Source: Bradyrhizobium sp. Ce-3
GTDB taxonomy: Bacteria; Pseudomonadota; Alphaproteobacteria; Rhizobiales; Xanthobacteraceae
NCBI RefSeq assembly: GCF_022835695.1
Contig: NZ_BQUV01000004.1
Location: forward strand, 372,001-436,000
Direction: 5' to 3'
Length of the DNA: 64,000 nucleotides
Shown here: positions 17,813 through 27,240 of the stretch, piece after piece
Layout of the letters: each line of letters opens with the position of its first letter
How positions within the stretch are numbered: the stretch's first letter is position 1
The notes under the pieces: generated by a model
Database searches by the model: none
What the model was told of the DNA's origin: nothing
The model's input: only the letters and a program-made list of their open reading frames with translations
Position numbers and translations under genes: made by a program

Positions 17813-17952
17813 ATTAAGGAAATCCCCACCAAACCCAGTGTGGGCACCTTAAGGAATTGAATTCTCCCTCGTTTCTGCCATGTTCGCGCCCAAAGCAGTG
17901 TGGGGACTTGCCGATCGCCATCGCGGTCGGGAGCGCGCTTTAAGGGACTTCC
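17813..17952 (+). promoter_or_regulatory. Upstream region of the P-loop ATPase gene with repeated TTAAGG and CAGTGTGGG motifs
   Basis: TTAAGG occurs near 17815, 17850 and 17941, the last serving as ribosome-binding site. CAGTGTGGG occurs twice, near 17837 and 17896. The repeats suggest binding sites for a regulator, but no known consensus is recognised. Confidence 0.3.
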
Positions 17953-18696
17953 ATGGCAAAGCCGGTTGTGATCGTGGTGGGCGCTGACAAGGGCGGGGTC
18001 GGCAAGACCACCGTCTCGCGGACGCTCCTGGACTATTTCAGTGCCAACAATGTGCAGACCCGGGCGTTCGACACCGAGTCACCGCGCGGCACGCTGAAGC
18101 GCTTCCATCCCGAGATCACCGAGATCGTCGACATGACGACGACCGCGGACCAGATGAAGATCTTCGATACGCTGAACTCGGGGCCCGCGGTCACCGTGAT
18201 CGACGTCCGCGCCGGCCTGCTGTCGCCCGCGCTGGCCTCGCTGCGCGATATCGGTTTCCTCGACGCGGCGCGCTCCGGCCAGATCACGTTCGCCGTGTTC
18301 CATATCCTGGGCCCGTCGATCGCCTCGCTGGACGAGATCGCGGAGACCTCCAGCTTCATGAGCGGCGCGAAGTATTTCCTGGTGAAGAACTTCATCAACG
18401 ACACCCAATTCTTCCAGTGGGACCAGGCGACCTACAACTCCTATTTCAACAAGATCAAGGATGCGACCGACCTCACGATCCCCAAGCTCAACGAAATGGC
18501 CTATGAGCAGGTCGAGGTCTCCTCGGTTCCGTTCCTGAAGTTCGTCGCCAACAAGGGCGTCCACGACGACGCCGCGAACTACTCCTTCGTGCTGCGCGGC
18601 TATGTCCGGCACTGGCTCGCCAATGTCTGGAGCGAGTACGACCGGATCAAGCTGACCGACCTGGTCGGCGCCAAGTCGGCGAAGGGCGAGAAATAG
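17953..18696 (+). CDS. ParA/MinD-like P-loop ATPase of unknown function
   Basis: 247 residues. The N-terminus GADKGGVGKTTVSRTLL carries the KGGxGKTT deviant Walker A box of ParA/MinD ATPases. FDTESPRGTLKRF and VTVIDVRAGLL are the switch regions. The rest is unlike chromosomal ParA, MipZ or MinD as I know them and contains many aromatic residues (YNSYFNKI, VRHWLANVWSEY). It has no partner ParB gene. A second P-loop protein follows 129 bp downstream. Its role is unknown to me; positioning of a cellular cargo is a guess from the superfamily. Confidence 0.8.
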   Translation: MAKPVVIVVGADKGGVGKTTVSRTLLDYFSANNVQTRAFDTESPRGTLKRFHPEITEIVDMTTTADQMKIFDTLNSGPAVTVIDVRAGLLSPALASLRDIGFLDAARSGQITFAVFHILGPSIASLDEIAETSSFMSGAKYFLVKNFINDTQFFQWDQATYNSYFNKIKDATDLTIPKLNEMAYEQVEVSSVPFLKFVANKGVHDDAANYSFVLRGYVRHWLANVWSEYDRIKLTDLVGAKSAKGEK

Positions 18697-18721
18697 TCGC
18701 GCGCGTGCAGCGCAGGAGCAG

Positions 18722-18784
18722 CACCCGGGGCAGCGAAAAAATCGCACCGGGGGCAGCGAAAAAAGTCGCGCCCGGGGCGGCGAT
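18722..18784. repeat. Tandem 23/24-bp repeat between the two P-loop genes
   Basis: Units CACCCGGGGCAGCGAAAAAA plus TCG (18722-18744), a near-identical 24-bp unit (18745-18768) and a partial third (18769-18784) follow the first ATPase gene directly. They read CCGGGGCAGCG then an A-run, so they are purine-biased on the + strand. Function unknown; a slippage-generated repeat is likely. Confidence 0.8.
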
Positions 18785-18825
18785 GGGGCTGGATTAGGCG
18801 AAAATTTGGCCTGATATAGCGGACG

Positions 18826-19494
18826 ATGTCGTCCACGCCCGTTTACATCATCTGCTCGCCCCGCCCGCAGGTCGGCAAGACGCTGATCGCGCGGCTGCTC
18901 GGCGAATTCCTGCTGCTCAAGAACGGCGATGTGGCCTGCTACGACATCAACCTGAAGGAGCCATCGCTGCTCGACTATCTGCCGCGGATCACGGAAACCG
19001 CCGATGTGATCGACACCTACGGCAAGATGCAGCTGATGGACCGCGTCATCGTCAATGACGGCACCGCCAAGGTGATCGACCTCGGCTACCACGCCTTCGA
19101 CGAATTCTTCAAAATGGTCGACCAGATCGGGCTGATGAAGGAGGCGCTGCGCCGCCGCGTCGCGCCGGTGATCCTGTATGTGGCGGATACCGACCGCGCC
19201 TCGGTGCACGGCTACCAGACGCTGGCCGGCATGATCCCGCCGAACGCGCTCGTCGTGATCGACAATGAATTCGTGGTGCGCGGCGAGCTGCCGCCGGTCA
19301 TGACCGCCAGCCGGGTGCTGCGCTTCCGCGCGCTGCCGGTGTTCCTGAAGACCTATATCGACCGGCTGACCTTCTCCTTCACCGGCTATCTGCGCCAGGA
19401 GAAGGATTCATCGACCGAGCTGCATCAATGGATCCGGCGCAATTACACCACGTTCCGGGATCTCGAACTGAGCATGCTGTTGCAGCGGGGTTAG
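18826..19494 (+). CDS. Second P-loop NTPase, dethiobiotin-synthetase/MinD-like fold, unknown function
   Basis: 222 residues. PRPQVGKTLIARLLGEF at residues 13-29 is a P-loop (PQVGKT) without the lysine of the deviant Walker A box. CYDINLKEPSLLDYLPR resembles the switch I region and KVIDLGYHAF the Walker B-like strand of the SIMIBI class. It has the same order of elements as the upstream ATPase but low identity. The close spacing suggests joint function, perhaps as two subunits of one machine. I cannot name a family. Confidence 0.72.
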   Translation: MSSTPVYIICSPRPQVGKTLIARLLGEFLLLKNGDVACYDINLKEPSLLDYLPRITETADVIDTYGKMQLMDRVIVNDGTAKVIDLGYHAFDEFFKMVDQIGLMKEALRRRVAPVILYVADTDRASVHGYQTLAGMIPPNALVVIDNEFVVRGELPPVMTASRVLRFRALPVFLKTYIDRLTFSFTGYLRQEKDSSTELHQWIRRNYTTFRDLELSMLLQRG

Positions 19495-19495
19495 C

Positions 19496-19523
19496 CGTCG
19501 TCCCGGCTTTCGCCGGGATGACG
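19496..19523. repeat. Short palindrome of family B between convergent genes
   Basis: CGTCGTCCCGGC, loop TTTCG, then CCGGGATGACG. It starts two bases after the TAG of the P-loop gene and ends 17 bp before the leftward apt stop codon. Confidence 0.8.
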
Positions 19524-19539
19524 TGTGGAGAGAGCGGCG

Positions 19540-20079
19540 CTAGTGCCCCTCGAACGCCATCAGCGTCCGCACCGGCACGTCCATCGCGCGCAGCTTGGCG
19601 GCGCCGCCGAGATCGGGCAGGTCGATGATGAAGCAGGCGGCGACCACATTGGCGCCGATCTGGCGCAGCAGCTTCACCGCGCCCTCCGCGGTGCCGCCGG
19701 TCGCGATCAGATCGTCGACCAGGATCACGCGCTCGCCGGGCTGCACGGCGTCGGCATGCATCTCCATCTCGTCGATGCCGTATTCCAGCGAATAGGCGAT
19801 CCGCACCGTGGTGTGCGGCAGCTTGCCCTTCTTGCGGATCGGCACGAAGCCGGCGGAGAGCTGATGCGCCACCGCGCCGCCGAGGATGAAGCCGCGGGCC
19901 TCGATGCCCGCGACCTTGTCGACCTTCGCCCCCGCCCAGGGATGCACCAGCTCATCGACCGCGCGGCGGAAGGCGCGGGCATCCGCGAGCAACGTCGTTA
20001 TGTCGCGAAACAGGATGCCCTTCTTCGGATAGTCCGGGATGGTGCGAACGGTCGCCTTGATGTCGTGGTCGAAGGTCAT
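19540..20079 (-). CDS. apt: Adenine phosphoribosyltransferase
   Basis: 179 residues from the ATG at 20079, with a GAGG site upstream; an in-frame TTG six codons earlier is unlikely. [27 protein letters not shown] and the PRPP-binding loop [16 protein letters not shown] define Apt, which makes AMP from adenine and PRPP. The gene directly follows trpE(G) on the minus strand with a short gap (20080-20093). Co-transcription is possible; both products use PRPP-linked chemistry, but no functional link is implied. Confidence 0.95.
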   Translation of the reverse strand: MTFDHDIKATVRTIPDYPKKGILFRDITTLLADARAFRRAVDELVHPWAGAKVDKVAGIEARGFILGGAVAHQLSAGFVPIRKKGKLPHTTVRIAYSLEYGIDEMEMHADAVQPGERVILVDDLIATGGTAEGAVKLLRQIGANVVAACFIIDLPDLGGAAKLRAMDVPVRTLMAFEGH

Positions 20080-20093
20080 TGGTCTCGCAATCC

Positions 20094-22259
20094 TCAATTG
20101 GCCGGCGGATTAAGCCGGAATGCATTCTCGACAATGCGCAGGCCCACCTCATTGCCGAGCGACATCAGCGATTCCGGATGGAATTGCACGCCGCCGACCG
20201 GCAGGGTCTTGTGCTCGATCACCATCGCGACGCCGTCTTCGGTGGTCGCGGTCACCGCCAGCACCTCGGGCACGCTGTCGCGCTCGACATAGAGCGAGTG
20301 GTAGCGGCCGATCACGATCTCATTGGGCAGGTTGTGCATCAACCGGCCGCCGCGGACCTGGACACGCGACGGACGGCCATGCGCAGGCTGGCCGAGCTGA
20401 CCGAGCTGGCCGCCGAAATATTCGCCGATCGCCTGTACGCCGAGGCAGACGCCGAAGATCGGCAGCTTGTTCTCGAGCGCGGTGTCGATGGTCTTGGCGA
20501 TGCCGAAATCCTCCGGGCGACCCGGCCCGGGCGACAGCACCAACAGGTCCCAGCCCTTCTTCTTCAGCATGTCCTGGGCATGGATGTGCCGGACCACGGT
20601 GACATTGGCGCCGACCTGGCGGAAGTAGTCCGCCAGCATGTGCACGAAGCTGTCGTCATGATCGATCAACAGCACGTTCTTGCCCGAGCCGGTGGCGTCG
20701 GGCGCGAAATCCGACAGCGGCTTCGGCGGATCGCCGCGCAGCGCCTGGAACAGCGCCGCCGCCTTGACCTGGCACTCGCGATCCTCGGCGGCGGGATCGG
20801 AATCGAACAGGCAGGTCGCGCCGACGCGCACCTCGGCGAGGCCGTCCTTCATGCGGATGGTGCGGATGGTGAGCCCGGTGTTGATGCTGCCGTCGAAATT
20901 GACGCAGCCGATCGCGCCGGCGTACCAGCGCCGCGGCGACCGCTCGTGATCCTCGACGAACTGCATCGCCCACAATTTCGGCGCGCCGGTCACGGTCACC
21001 GCCCAGGCATGGGTCAGGAACGCATCGAGCGAATCGAAGCCCGGCCGCAGCATGCCCTCGACGTGGTCGACGGTGTGGAACAGCTTCGAGTAGGTCTCGA
21101 TCTGGCGCCGCGCCAGCACCTTGATGGTGCCGGGCACGCAGACCCGCGCCTTGTCGTTGCGGTCGACGTCGGTGCACATGTTGAGCTCGAACTCGTCCTT
21201 CTCCGAGTTCAGCAGCTTGCGGATCTGCTCGGCATCGCCGATCGAATCCGAACCGCGCGCGATGGTGCCCGAGATCGGGCAGGTCTCGACCCGGCGGCCG
21301 TCGGAGCGCACGAACATCTCGGGCGACGCCGAGACCAGGAATTCGCCATCGCCTAGATTCATCAGCGCGCCATAGGGCGACGGATTGATGCGGCAGAGCC
21401 GCTGGAACACTTCCGCCGGCGAGCGCTCGCAGGGCTCGGCGAACAGCTGCCCGGGCACCGCCTCGAACAGGTCGCCGCGGGCGAACGCCGCGCGCGCGAC
21501 TTCGACCGTCGCCTGGTACTCGCCGGGCGCGTGATCGGCGAAACCCTGCCGCCCGGTCTTGGCGTAGAGGCTCGGCGCGGTCTCGTGCGACTGCCCGGCG
21601 GTGGATTTGCCCTTCCACGAGAACTCATAGGTCAGCGACACGCCGCGGCCGGTGGCGCGGTCATAGGCCAGCAGCCGGTCCGGCACGTAGAGCACGATGT
21701 CGCGCTGGTCGGCCTCGCGGGCGCGCTTCCGCACGATGTCCTCGATCTGGAACACGAGGTCGTAGGCGAAGGCGCCGAACAGGCCGAGCAGCGGATCGGC
21801 ATTGGATGACAACGCCGCCACCATGTCGCGCACCAGCGACATCACGCTGGCGCGGCGGGTGCGCTGGTCTTCCTCGACCGGCGCGGCGCCGCGGATGATA
21901 TGACCGACGAGCTTCGTCGCGCTCCGCTCCGAGATCACGACGCAGGGCTCGCGCAGGACGTCGCCGAGGAAGGCGATCAGCACCTCGCCGCGCGGGTTCA
22001 GCGCCTGCAACGAGAAGTCGGTGCCGGAGGTCTCCAGCACCAGCGGCGGATCGGCGAAGCCGAGGTCAAAGCTCTCGTAGCGGCCCGGCACCGTCGTGCC
22101 CGAGGACAGCACCACGCCGCGGCGGCGGTCCAGCAGCGCGATCAGATCGTCGAGACGGTTGGCGCCGCCGGTGAACTGCTCGACCACGCGCGCGACCGCG
22201 AGGCCGCCATTGGTCAGGTATTCGCTCTTGGCCGGCAGGGAGAAGACTGTCCTGTTCAT
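20094..22259 (-). CDS. trpE(G): Fused anthranilate synthase TrpE(G)
   Basis: 721 residues combining both subunits. The TrpE part (about 1-505) has [21 protein letters not shown] and [16 protein letters not shown] from the chorismate-binding core. The TrpG part (about 520-715) has [11 protein letters not shown], the nucleophile motif [15 protein letters not shown], and HPES near the end. The fused enzyme converts chorismate and glutamine to anthranilate, the first step to tryptophan. The fusion is characteristic of rhizobia and relatives. Expression is governed by the leader at 22301-22459. Confidence 0.96.
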   Translation of the reverse strand: MNRTVFSLPAKSEYLTNGGLAVARVVEQFTGGANRLDDLIALLDRRRGVVLSSGTTVPGRYESFDLGFADPPLVLETSGTDFSLQALNPRGEVLIAFLGDVLREPCVVISERSATKLVGHIIRGAAPVEEDQRTRRASVMSLVRDMVAALSSNADPLLGLFGAFAYDLVFQIEDIVRKRAREADQRDIVLYVPDRLLAYDRATGRGVSLTYEFSWKGKSTAGQSHETAPSLYAKTGRQGFADHAPGEYQATVEVARAAFARGDLFEAVPGQLFAEPCERSPAEVFQRLCRINPSPYGALMNLGDGEFLVSASPEMFVRSDGRRVETCPISGTIARGSDSIGDAEQIRKLLNSEKDEFELNMCTDVDRNDKARVCVPGTIKVLARRQIETYSKLFHTVDHVEGMLRPGFDSLDAFLTHAWAVTVTGAPKLWAMQFVEDHERSPRRWYAGAIGCVNFDGSINTGLTIRTIRMKDGLAEVRVGATCLFDSDPAAEDRECQVKAAALFQALRGDPPKPLSDFAPDATGSGKNVLLIDHDDSFVHMLADYFRQVGANVTVVRHIHAQDMLKKKGWDLLVLSPGPGRPEDFGIAKTIDTALENKLPIFGVCLGVQAIGEYFGGQLGQLGQPAHGRPSRVQVRGGRLMHNLPNEIVIGRYHSLYVERDSVPEVLAVTATTEDGVAMVIEHKTLPVGGVQFHPESLMSLGNEVGLRIVENAFRLNPPAN

Positions 22260-22300
22260 GTGATCCTCTTACGAGACTTGCCGAGAGAGCGCCACACAGG

Positions 22301-22390
22301 ACAAACGAAGGAGACCGTCGCACTGCGATGGCGACCTTCGACGTTTTTGGTAGAATGAAAACGCACCGGCCACCTATGAGAAGGTGGGCC
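22301..22390 (-). promoter_or_regulatory. trp attenuator: competing hairpins after the leader peptide
   Basis: On the minus strand, GGCCCACCT (22390-22382) pairs with AGGTGGCC (22375-22368) across a six-base loop. This stem contains the sequence just after the tandem Trp codons and the leader stop. Further down, CCATCGC (22331-22325) pairs with GCGACGG (22321-22315) with one mismatch, followed by a pyrimidine tract rich in T (about 22310-22301). The arrangement fits ribosome-mediated attenuation: stalling at Trp codons blocks the first stem. Exact alternative pairings need folding software. Confidence 0.7.
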
Positions 22391-22424
22391 ACCAACGACG
22401 GGATGGACTGGCAACGGTGTTCAT
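22374..22424 (-). CDS. trpL: trp leader peptide (peTrpL), 16 aa
   Basis: An ATG at 22424 opens a 17-codon frame ending TAG at 22374, encoding MNTVASPSRRWWPTFS. Two adjacent Trp codons sit 5 codons before the stop. The 5'-ATG lies six bases after a -10-like hexamer, so translation may be leaderless, as described for rhizobial trpL. Position (115 bp before trpE(G)), Trp content and overlap with a hairpin make the call secure. The released leader RNA is known in Sinorhizobium as the trans-acting sRNA rnTrpL; the same is plausible here. Confidence 0.88.
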   Translation of the reverse strand: MNTVASPSRRWWPTFS

Positions 22425-22430
22425 TGCCGT

Positions 22431-22459
22431 TACTCACCACCCGGCGCGGGCCGTGTCAA
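22431..22459 (-). promoter_or_regulatory. trp promoter
   Basis: TTGACA (22459-22454, minus strand) lies 17 bp from TGAGTA (22436-22431). Transcription starting about seven bases after the -10 would begin at the A of the trpL ATG. The -35 is consensus and the -10 is weak. Confidence 0.65.
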
Positions 22460-22591
22460 GGGATGGCCCGGCACCCCTGCCCCAATCCTGGACGGCATCT
22501 TGGGGCTTTGAGCGGACGGGAATCCGCGTAGGATTTGCCGAAATGGCGGCCGGTCGGCCGCCCAAAAAACAGACAGATGGTGGAGACGCAG

Positions 22592-23590
22592 ATGGCGATT
22601 TTAGGTCTCGGATATGCCGGCTTCGGCTCCGACGCGCTCGACGACTGGCGGCAATTCGGCACCGGCCTGGTCGGGCTGCAGGCGATCGAACGCGGCAACT
22701 CGCTGCTCGCCTTCCGAATGGACGACCGCAAGCAACGCATCGTGATCGACCGCGCGCAGGGCGAAGGCACGCGGTTCTTCGGCTGGGAGGTGGCGGACGC
22801 TGGAGCGCTCGACGCGCTGGCAGCACGGCTGGAGCGCGCCGGCGTCCTCGTCACCGCCGAACCGCAGGCGCTCGCAGATAGCCGGCGGGTGGGCGGCCTG
22901 ATCTCGTTCCGGGATCCCGCCGGCAACCGGCTCGAGGCGTTTCACGGCGCCGAGATCGACGACACGCCGTTCCGGCCGGGACGCTCGATCTCCGGCTTCC
23001 GCACCGGGCCGCTCGGCCTCGGCCACGCGGTGCTGACGGTCGAACATCTCGTCCCCGTCATGAGCTTCTATGTCGACGTGCTCGGCTTCGGCCTCAGCGA
23101 CTACATCGAGAAGCCGTTCCGCGCCTATTTCTTCCACGTCAATGCGCGCCACCACTCGCTGGCGCTGATCGAGACCGGGACGAACGGCATGCACCATCTG
23201 ATGGTGGAGCTGTTCTCGCTCGACGATGTCGGCCAGGCCTACGACATCGCGCAGCAGGAAGACCGGGTCAACGTCACGCTCGGCCGTCACACCAATGATT
23301 TGATGACGTCGTTCTACGCCAGGTCGCCGTCGGCCTTCATGGTCGAGTGCGGCTGGGGCGGCCGCGAGATCGATCCTGCGAACTGGACGCCGTTCGAGAT
23401 GCATGACGGCCCGAGCCTGTGGGGCCATGAGCGCGTCTGGCTGTCAGAGAAGGATCGCGCGGTCGCGCGCGAAATGCGGATGCGCGCCGCCACTGAAGGC
23501 AAGCGCGCGCCGGTGCAGGTGATGGAAGGCAATTTCAAGCTGATGTCAGGAACGTGCCCGTGGTGGGACGGGGTGCGCGACAAGAACTGA
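22592..23590 (+). CDS. Extradiol (BphC-like) VOC-family dioxygenase
   Basis: 332 residues from the ATG at 22592, chosen for the GGTGGAG site seven bases upstream; ATG 22577 is an alternative. Two VOC domains. The second holds the metal ligands His145, His202 and Glu252. The acid-base residues His187, His233 and Tyr242 fall at the same relative spacing as His195, His241 and Tyr250 of biphenyl-cleaving BphC. The protein should open a catechol-like ring with Fe(II). The aromatic substrate is unknown; no other ring-degradation gene adjoins, though a dienelactone hydrolase is next door. Confidence 0.82.
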   Translation: MAILGLGYAGFGSDALDDWRQFGTGLVGLQAIERGNSLLAFRMDDRKQRIVIDRAQGEGTRFFGWEVADAGALDALAARLERAGVLVTAEPQALADSRRVGGLISFRDPAGNRLEAFHGAEIDDTPFRPGRSISGFRTGPLGLGHAVLTVEHLVPVMSFYVDVLGFGLSDYIEKPFRAYFFHVNARHHSLALIETGTNGMHHLMVELFSLDDVGQAYDIAQQEDRVNVTLGRHTNDLMTSFYARSPSAFMVECGWGGREIDPANWTPFEMHDGPSLWGHERVWLSEKDRAVAREMRMRAATEGKRAPVQVMEGNFKLMSGTCPWWDGVRDKN

Positions 23591-23596
23591 TCAGCC

Positions 23597-23683
23597 GTAG
23601 CCCGGATGGAGCGCAGCGAAACCCGGGATCGCCCTCTCCGCTGCGAGACTTCCCCGGATTACGCTTCGCTCCATCCGGGCTAC
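23597..23683. repeat. Palindromic repeat, GTAGCCCGGATG family (family A)
   Basis: GTAGCCCGGATGGAGCGCAG at the left end is mirrored by CTTCGCTCCATCCGGGCTAC at the right, about 87 bp in all. Copies: 44937-45023, 56979-57064, 60307-60391. It sits exactly between two convergent genes, six bases from one stop and three from the other. Confidence 0.9.
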
Positions 23684-23686
23684 AAA

Positions 23687-24361
23687 TCAGCCCAGATGCT
23701 TCTTGAAGAACTCCGTCGCCCGATCCCACGCGAGCTCGGCACAGTGCCGGTCGTGCACCGACAGGCGCTGCTCGTTGCCGAAGCCATGATCGGCGTCATA
23801 GCGGAACAGCTCCAGCGACTTGCCCGCGGCCTTCATCGCCTTCTCGAAACCATCGACCAGCGCCGGCGTGCACCAGTCGTCCTTGGTGGCGAAATGGCCC
23901 TGCAGCGGAATCCGAACGTCCGCAGGCTTCGCCGCCTGCTCCGGCGGAATGCCGTAGAACACGACACCGGCGGTCAGCTCCGGGATCTTGGTGGCGCCGA
24001 TGATGGTCACCGCGCCGCCGAGGCAGAAGCCGGTCAGGCCGACCTTGGCACCGTTCTTGGCGAGATATTGCGCGGCGCCCCGCACCGTCTGCGTGGTGGC
24101 GTCCATGAAGTCGAGCGAGTTCATCTCTTTGCCGGCCGCATCGGTGTCGTGATACGGCACCACCTTGCCCTTGTAGAGATCGGGCGCCAGCGCATCGAAA
24201 CCGGCCCGTGCGAAGCGGTCGCACATGCCCTTGATCTGGTCCTGCAGGCCCCACCATTCCTGGATCACGACCACACCCGGTGCGTTGCCGCGCGCGGCAT
24301 TGGCGAGATAGCCCGAGGCTTCCTTGCCGTCCGGACGCTTGAAGTTGATGCTGGTACCCAT
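23687..24361 (-). CDS. Dienelactone hydrolase family protein
   Basis: 224 residues from the ATG at 24361, preceded by GGAGGAA. Alpha/beta hydrolase with the dienelactone-hydrolase triad: Cys in GFCLGGAVT, Asp in ATKDDWCTP and His in DADHGFG. EWWGLQDQIKGMCDRF is another family signature. Such enzymes open enol-lactones formed in ring-cleavage pathways and also act on other esters. It is convergent with the extradiol dioxygenase gene, which hints at but does not prove a shared aromatic route. Confidence 0.88.
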   Translation of the reverse strand: MGTSINFKRPDGKEASGYLANAARGNAPGVVVIQEWWGLQDQIKGMCDRFARAGFDALAPDLYKGKVVPYHDTDAAGKEMNSLDFMDATTQTVRGAAQYLAKNGAKVGLTGFCLGGAVTIIGATKIPELTAGVVFYGIPPEQAAKPADVRIPLQGHFATKDDWCTPALVDGFEKAMKAAGKSLELFRYDADHGFGNEQRLSVHDRHCAELAWDRATEFFKKHLG

Positions 24362-24514
24362 GAGTTCCTCCGCAATGTTTGCCGGCTGATTGGCCGGCAT
24401 CTTGTCCGCACTCGGAGACGGACGCAATCGCCCCGCAGCACGCTCGCGCACTCGTCATAATCCAGGCTGCGAAGACGCGTTTGTCGCGAACGAGGCTTTG
24501 GACGACACGAAAGC

Positions 24515-24539
24515 AAAAAAGCCCCCGAAGGGGCTTTTT
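24515..24539. terminator. Intrinsic terminator (bidirectional) after the bc1 genes
   Basis: A-run, GCCCC, CGAA loop, GGGGC, T-run. It is symmetric, so it can end transcription from either side. It lies 25 bp past the stop codon of the leftward cytochrome b/c1 gene. Confidence 0.9.
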
Positions 24540-24564
24540 CAAAGTCTTGCAACCATGCCTGAGG

Positions 24565-26637
24565 TCAGTGGGCGTCCGCCCAGACCTTGCGCTTGGTGAA
24601 GTACATCAGGATGGCGAAGATCACCAGGAAGAAGAACACCTGCATGCCGATCCGCTTGCGCTCCTCCATGTGCGGCTCGGCGGCCCACATCAGGAACGTG
24701 GTGACGTCATGGGCGTACTGCTTGACCGTCGCCGGCGAGCCGTCGTCGAAGGTCACCTGACCGTCGGACAGCGGCTTCGGCATCTTGATGGCGTGGCCGG
24801 GGAAGTACTTGTTGTAGTACGAGCCTTCCGGAATCGTGACGCCGGCCGGAACCTTGTCCTCGAAGCCCTGCAGGATGGCGTCGACGTAGTCGGGTCCCTG
24901 CTCCTGGTACTGGCTGAAGAAGTCGATCACGAATTGCGGGAAGCCGCGCTTGTAGGAGCGCGCCTTGGTGATCAGCGAGAGATCCGGCGGTGCCGCGCCG
25001 CCATTGGCCACGCGCGCGGCCTGCTCGTTCGGGAACGGCGACGGGAAGTAGTCCGCCGGGCGGCCCGGACGCTCGAACATCTCGCCCTGGTCGTTCGGGC
25101 CGTCCTTGATCTTGTACTCGGACGCGAACGCGGCAGCCTGCGCCTCGGAATAGCCGGGACCGCCGGCATCGGCGAGGTTGCGGAATGCGACATAGGACAG
25201 GCCGTGGCAGGCCGAGCAGACTTCCTTGTAGACCTTCAGGCCACGCTGCAGCGAGCCACGGTCATACTTGCCGAAAGGACCGGAGAACGACCAGCTCTGG
25301 GCCGGCGGCGCACTGCCACCCTCCTCGGCCTTGGCGTTCTGGGTGCCGCCCACCAGCAGGCTGCCGGCCACCACCATCGCGAGCATCACGGAGGCCGCGG
25401 TCGCGGCCCTGCCCTTGCTCTTCGCCAGCACGTCGTCGGCGATCGAGTTCGGCACCGGGCGCGGCGTCTCGATGCGCGCGAGCAGCGGCAGCACGATCAG
25501 GAAGTAGGCGAAGTAGCATACCGTCAGGATACGGCCGGCGATCACATAGATGCCTTCCGGCGGCTGCGAGCCGAGATAGCCGAGCAGGATGCAGACCACC
25601 ACGAAGATCCAGAAGAACTGCTTGGCCAGCGGACGATACTTCGACGACCGGGTCCGTGCGCTGTCGAGCCAGGGCAGGAAGCACAGGATGATGATCGCGG
25701 AGAACATCGCCACGACGCCGGCGAGCTTGTTCGGGATCGAGCGAAGGATCGCGTAGAACGGCAGATAGTACCATTCAGGCACGATGTGCGCCGGGGTCAC
25801 GCCGGGGTTCGCCGGGATGTAGTTGTCGGCGTCGCCGAGATAGTTCGGCATGTAGAAGATGAACCAGGCGAAGAAGATCAGGAAGCACGACACACCGAAC
25901 GCGTCCTTGATGGTCGCATAGGGCGTGAACGGAACGGTGTCCTTCTCGGTCTTGGCTTCGACGCCGGCCGGGTTGTTCTGACCGGCGACGTGCAGCGCCC
26001 AGATGTGCAGCACGACCACGCCGGCGATCACGAACGGCAGCAGGTAGTGCAGCGAGAAGAAGCGGTTCAGCGTCGGGTTGCCGACCGAATAGCCGCCCCA
26101 CAGCAGGGTCACGATGCTCTCGCCGAAATACGGCACGGCGGAGAACAGATTGGTGATGACGGTGGCGCCCCAGAAGCTCATCTGGCCCCACGGCAGCACG
26201 TAGCCCATGAAGCCGGTCGCCATCATCAGCAGGTAGATGATGACGCCGAGGATCCACAGCACCTCGCGCGGCTCCTTGTACGACCCGTAATAGAGGCCGC
26301 GGAACATGTGGATGTAGACGGCGAAGAAGAACATCGACGCGCCGCAGGCGTGCATGTTGCGCAGCAGCCAGCCGTAATTGACGTCGCGGACGATCAGCTC
26401 GACCGACTTGAAGGCGAGGTCGGCGTGCGGCGTGTAGTGCATCGCCAGGATCACGCCGGTCAGGATCTGCAGCGCCAGCATCATCGAAAGGATGGCGCCG
26501 AAGGTCCACCAGTAGTTCAGGTTGCGCGGCGTCGGATAGGCCACGAACGAGGAGTGGATCAGGCCGAAGATCGGAAGGCGCCGTTCGATCCACTTCAAGG
26601 CGGGGTTGCTCGGTTGGAAATCAGATGGTCCGCTCAT
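24565..26637 (-). CDS. fbcH: Cytochrome b/c1 fusion of the bc1 complex
   Basis: 690 residues. Residues about 1-410 are cytochrome b, with eight membrane helices and the Qo-site PEWY motif in [20 protein letters not shown] signal-like hydrophobic stretch follows (about 412-430, ending QNAKAEEGG). Then comes cytochrome c1 with heme motif CSACH at about 474 and a C-terminal anchor ([20 protein letters not shown]). In Bradyrhizobium japonicum the fbcH product is cut into b and c1 after insertion; the internal signal sequence here fits that. It forms an operon with the Rieske gene 72 bp upstream. Confidence 0.96.
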   Translation of the reverse strand: MSGPSDFQPSNPALKWIERRLPIFGLIHSSFVAYPTPRNLNYWWTFGAILSMMLALQILTGVILAMHYTPHADLAFKSVELIVRDVNYGWLLRNMHACGASMFFFAVYIHMFRGLYYGSYKEPREVLWILGVIIYLLMMATGFMGYVLPWGQMSFWGATVITNLFSAVPYFGESIVTLLWGGYSVGNPTLNRFFSLHYLLPFVIAGVVVLHIWALHVAGQNNPAGVEAKTEKDTVPFTPYATIKDAFGVSCFLIFFAWFIFYMPNYLGDADNYIPANPGVTPAHIVPEWYYLPFYAILRSIPNKLAGVVAMFSAIIILCFLPWLDSARTRSSKYRPLAKQFFWIFVVVCILLGYLGSQPPEGIYVIAGRILTVCYFAYFLIVLPLLARIETPRPVPNSIADDVLAKSKGRAATAASVMLAMVVAGSLLVGGTQNAKAEEGGSAPPAQSWSFSGPFGKYDRGSLQRGLKVYKEVCSACHGLSYVAFRNLADAGGPGYSEAQAAAFASEYKIKDGPNDQGEMFERPGRPADYFPSPFPNEQAARVANGGAAPPDLSLITKARSYKRGFPQFVIDFFSQYQEQGPDYVDAILQGFEDKVPAGVTIPEGSYYNKYFPGHAIKMPKPLSDGQVTFDDGSPATVKQYAHDVTTFLMWAAEPHMEERKRIGMQVFFFLVIFAILMYFTKRKVWADAH

Positions 26638-26709
26638 TGATGCGATCCTGAAGAAGAAAAACGACGCGATGGGTCCAAGTGGAAGCCGAAATCCCGGAGG
26701 GCCCGGGAC

Positions 26710-27240
26710 TTAGCCGATCTGGATTTTGGTGTCGGTAAGGAAGGCGTAGGGCGGCACCGCCAGGTTGGCGGGCGCCGGCCCCTGGCGGATACGACCGGAG
26801 GAGTCGTACTGGGAGCCGTGGCAGGGGCAGAAGAAGCCGTCGTAATTGCCCTCATGGGCGATCGGGATACAGCCGAGATGGGTGCAGATGCCGATCACGA
26901 CCAGCCACTGGTCGTGGCCGGCCTTGACGCGGGCCGAGTCGGGCTGCGGATCGGGCAGGCTCGAGAGCGCCACGCTCTGGGCCTCCTGGATCTGCTTCTT
27001 GGTCCGATGGCTGATGTAGATCGGCTTGCCGCGCCAGAAGACCTTGATGTCCTGGCCCTCGGCGATCGGCGCCAGGTCGACCTGGATCGGCGCGCCGGCC
27101 GCGATCGTCGCGGCATCCGGGTTCATCTGGGCAACCAGCGGCCAAACGGTGGCGGCTGCGCCGACAACGGCGGCAGCTCCGGTTGCAACAAAGAGAAAAT
27201 CACGGCGTGTCGGATGGTCCGCCGAAGACGCTGTCGTCAC
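26710..27240 (-). CDS. petA: Rieske iron-sulfur subunit of the bc1 complex
   Basis: 176 residues from a GTG at 27240, preceded by AGGAA. The frame runs further upstream, but [20 protein letters not shown] is the normal N-terminus of rhizobial Rieske proteins. TRRDFLF is a twin-arginine motif before the membrane anchor. The [2Fe-2S] site is CTHLGC (about 119-124) and CPCHGS (about 137-142). The bc1 complex oxidises ubiquinol and reduces cytochrome c. The gene (also called fbcF) leads the operon and shares a 278-bp region with divergent trmL. Confidence 0.95.
   Translation of the reverse strand: MTTASSADHPTRRDFLFVATGAAAVVGAAATVWPLVAQMNPDAATIAAGAPIQVDLAPIAEGQDIKVFWRGKPIYISHRTKKQIQEAQSVALSSLPDPQPDSARVKAGHDQWLVVIGICTHLGCIPIAHEGNYDGFFCPCHGSQYDSSGRIRQGPAPANLAVPPYAFLTDTKIQIG

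Noticed and set aside
18722-18784. Possible CRISPR array
   Set aside because: Units are contiguous with no spacers and no cas genes are present; it is a tandem repeat.
24379-26640. A 753-residue plus-strand frame opposite the cytochrome b/c1 gene
   Set aside because: Composition is Arg/Asp/His-rich with no domain, and the minus strand encodes an unmistakable FbcH.
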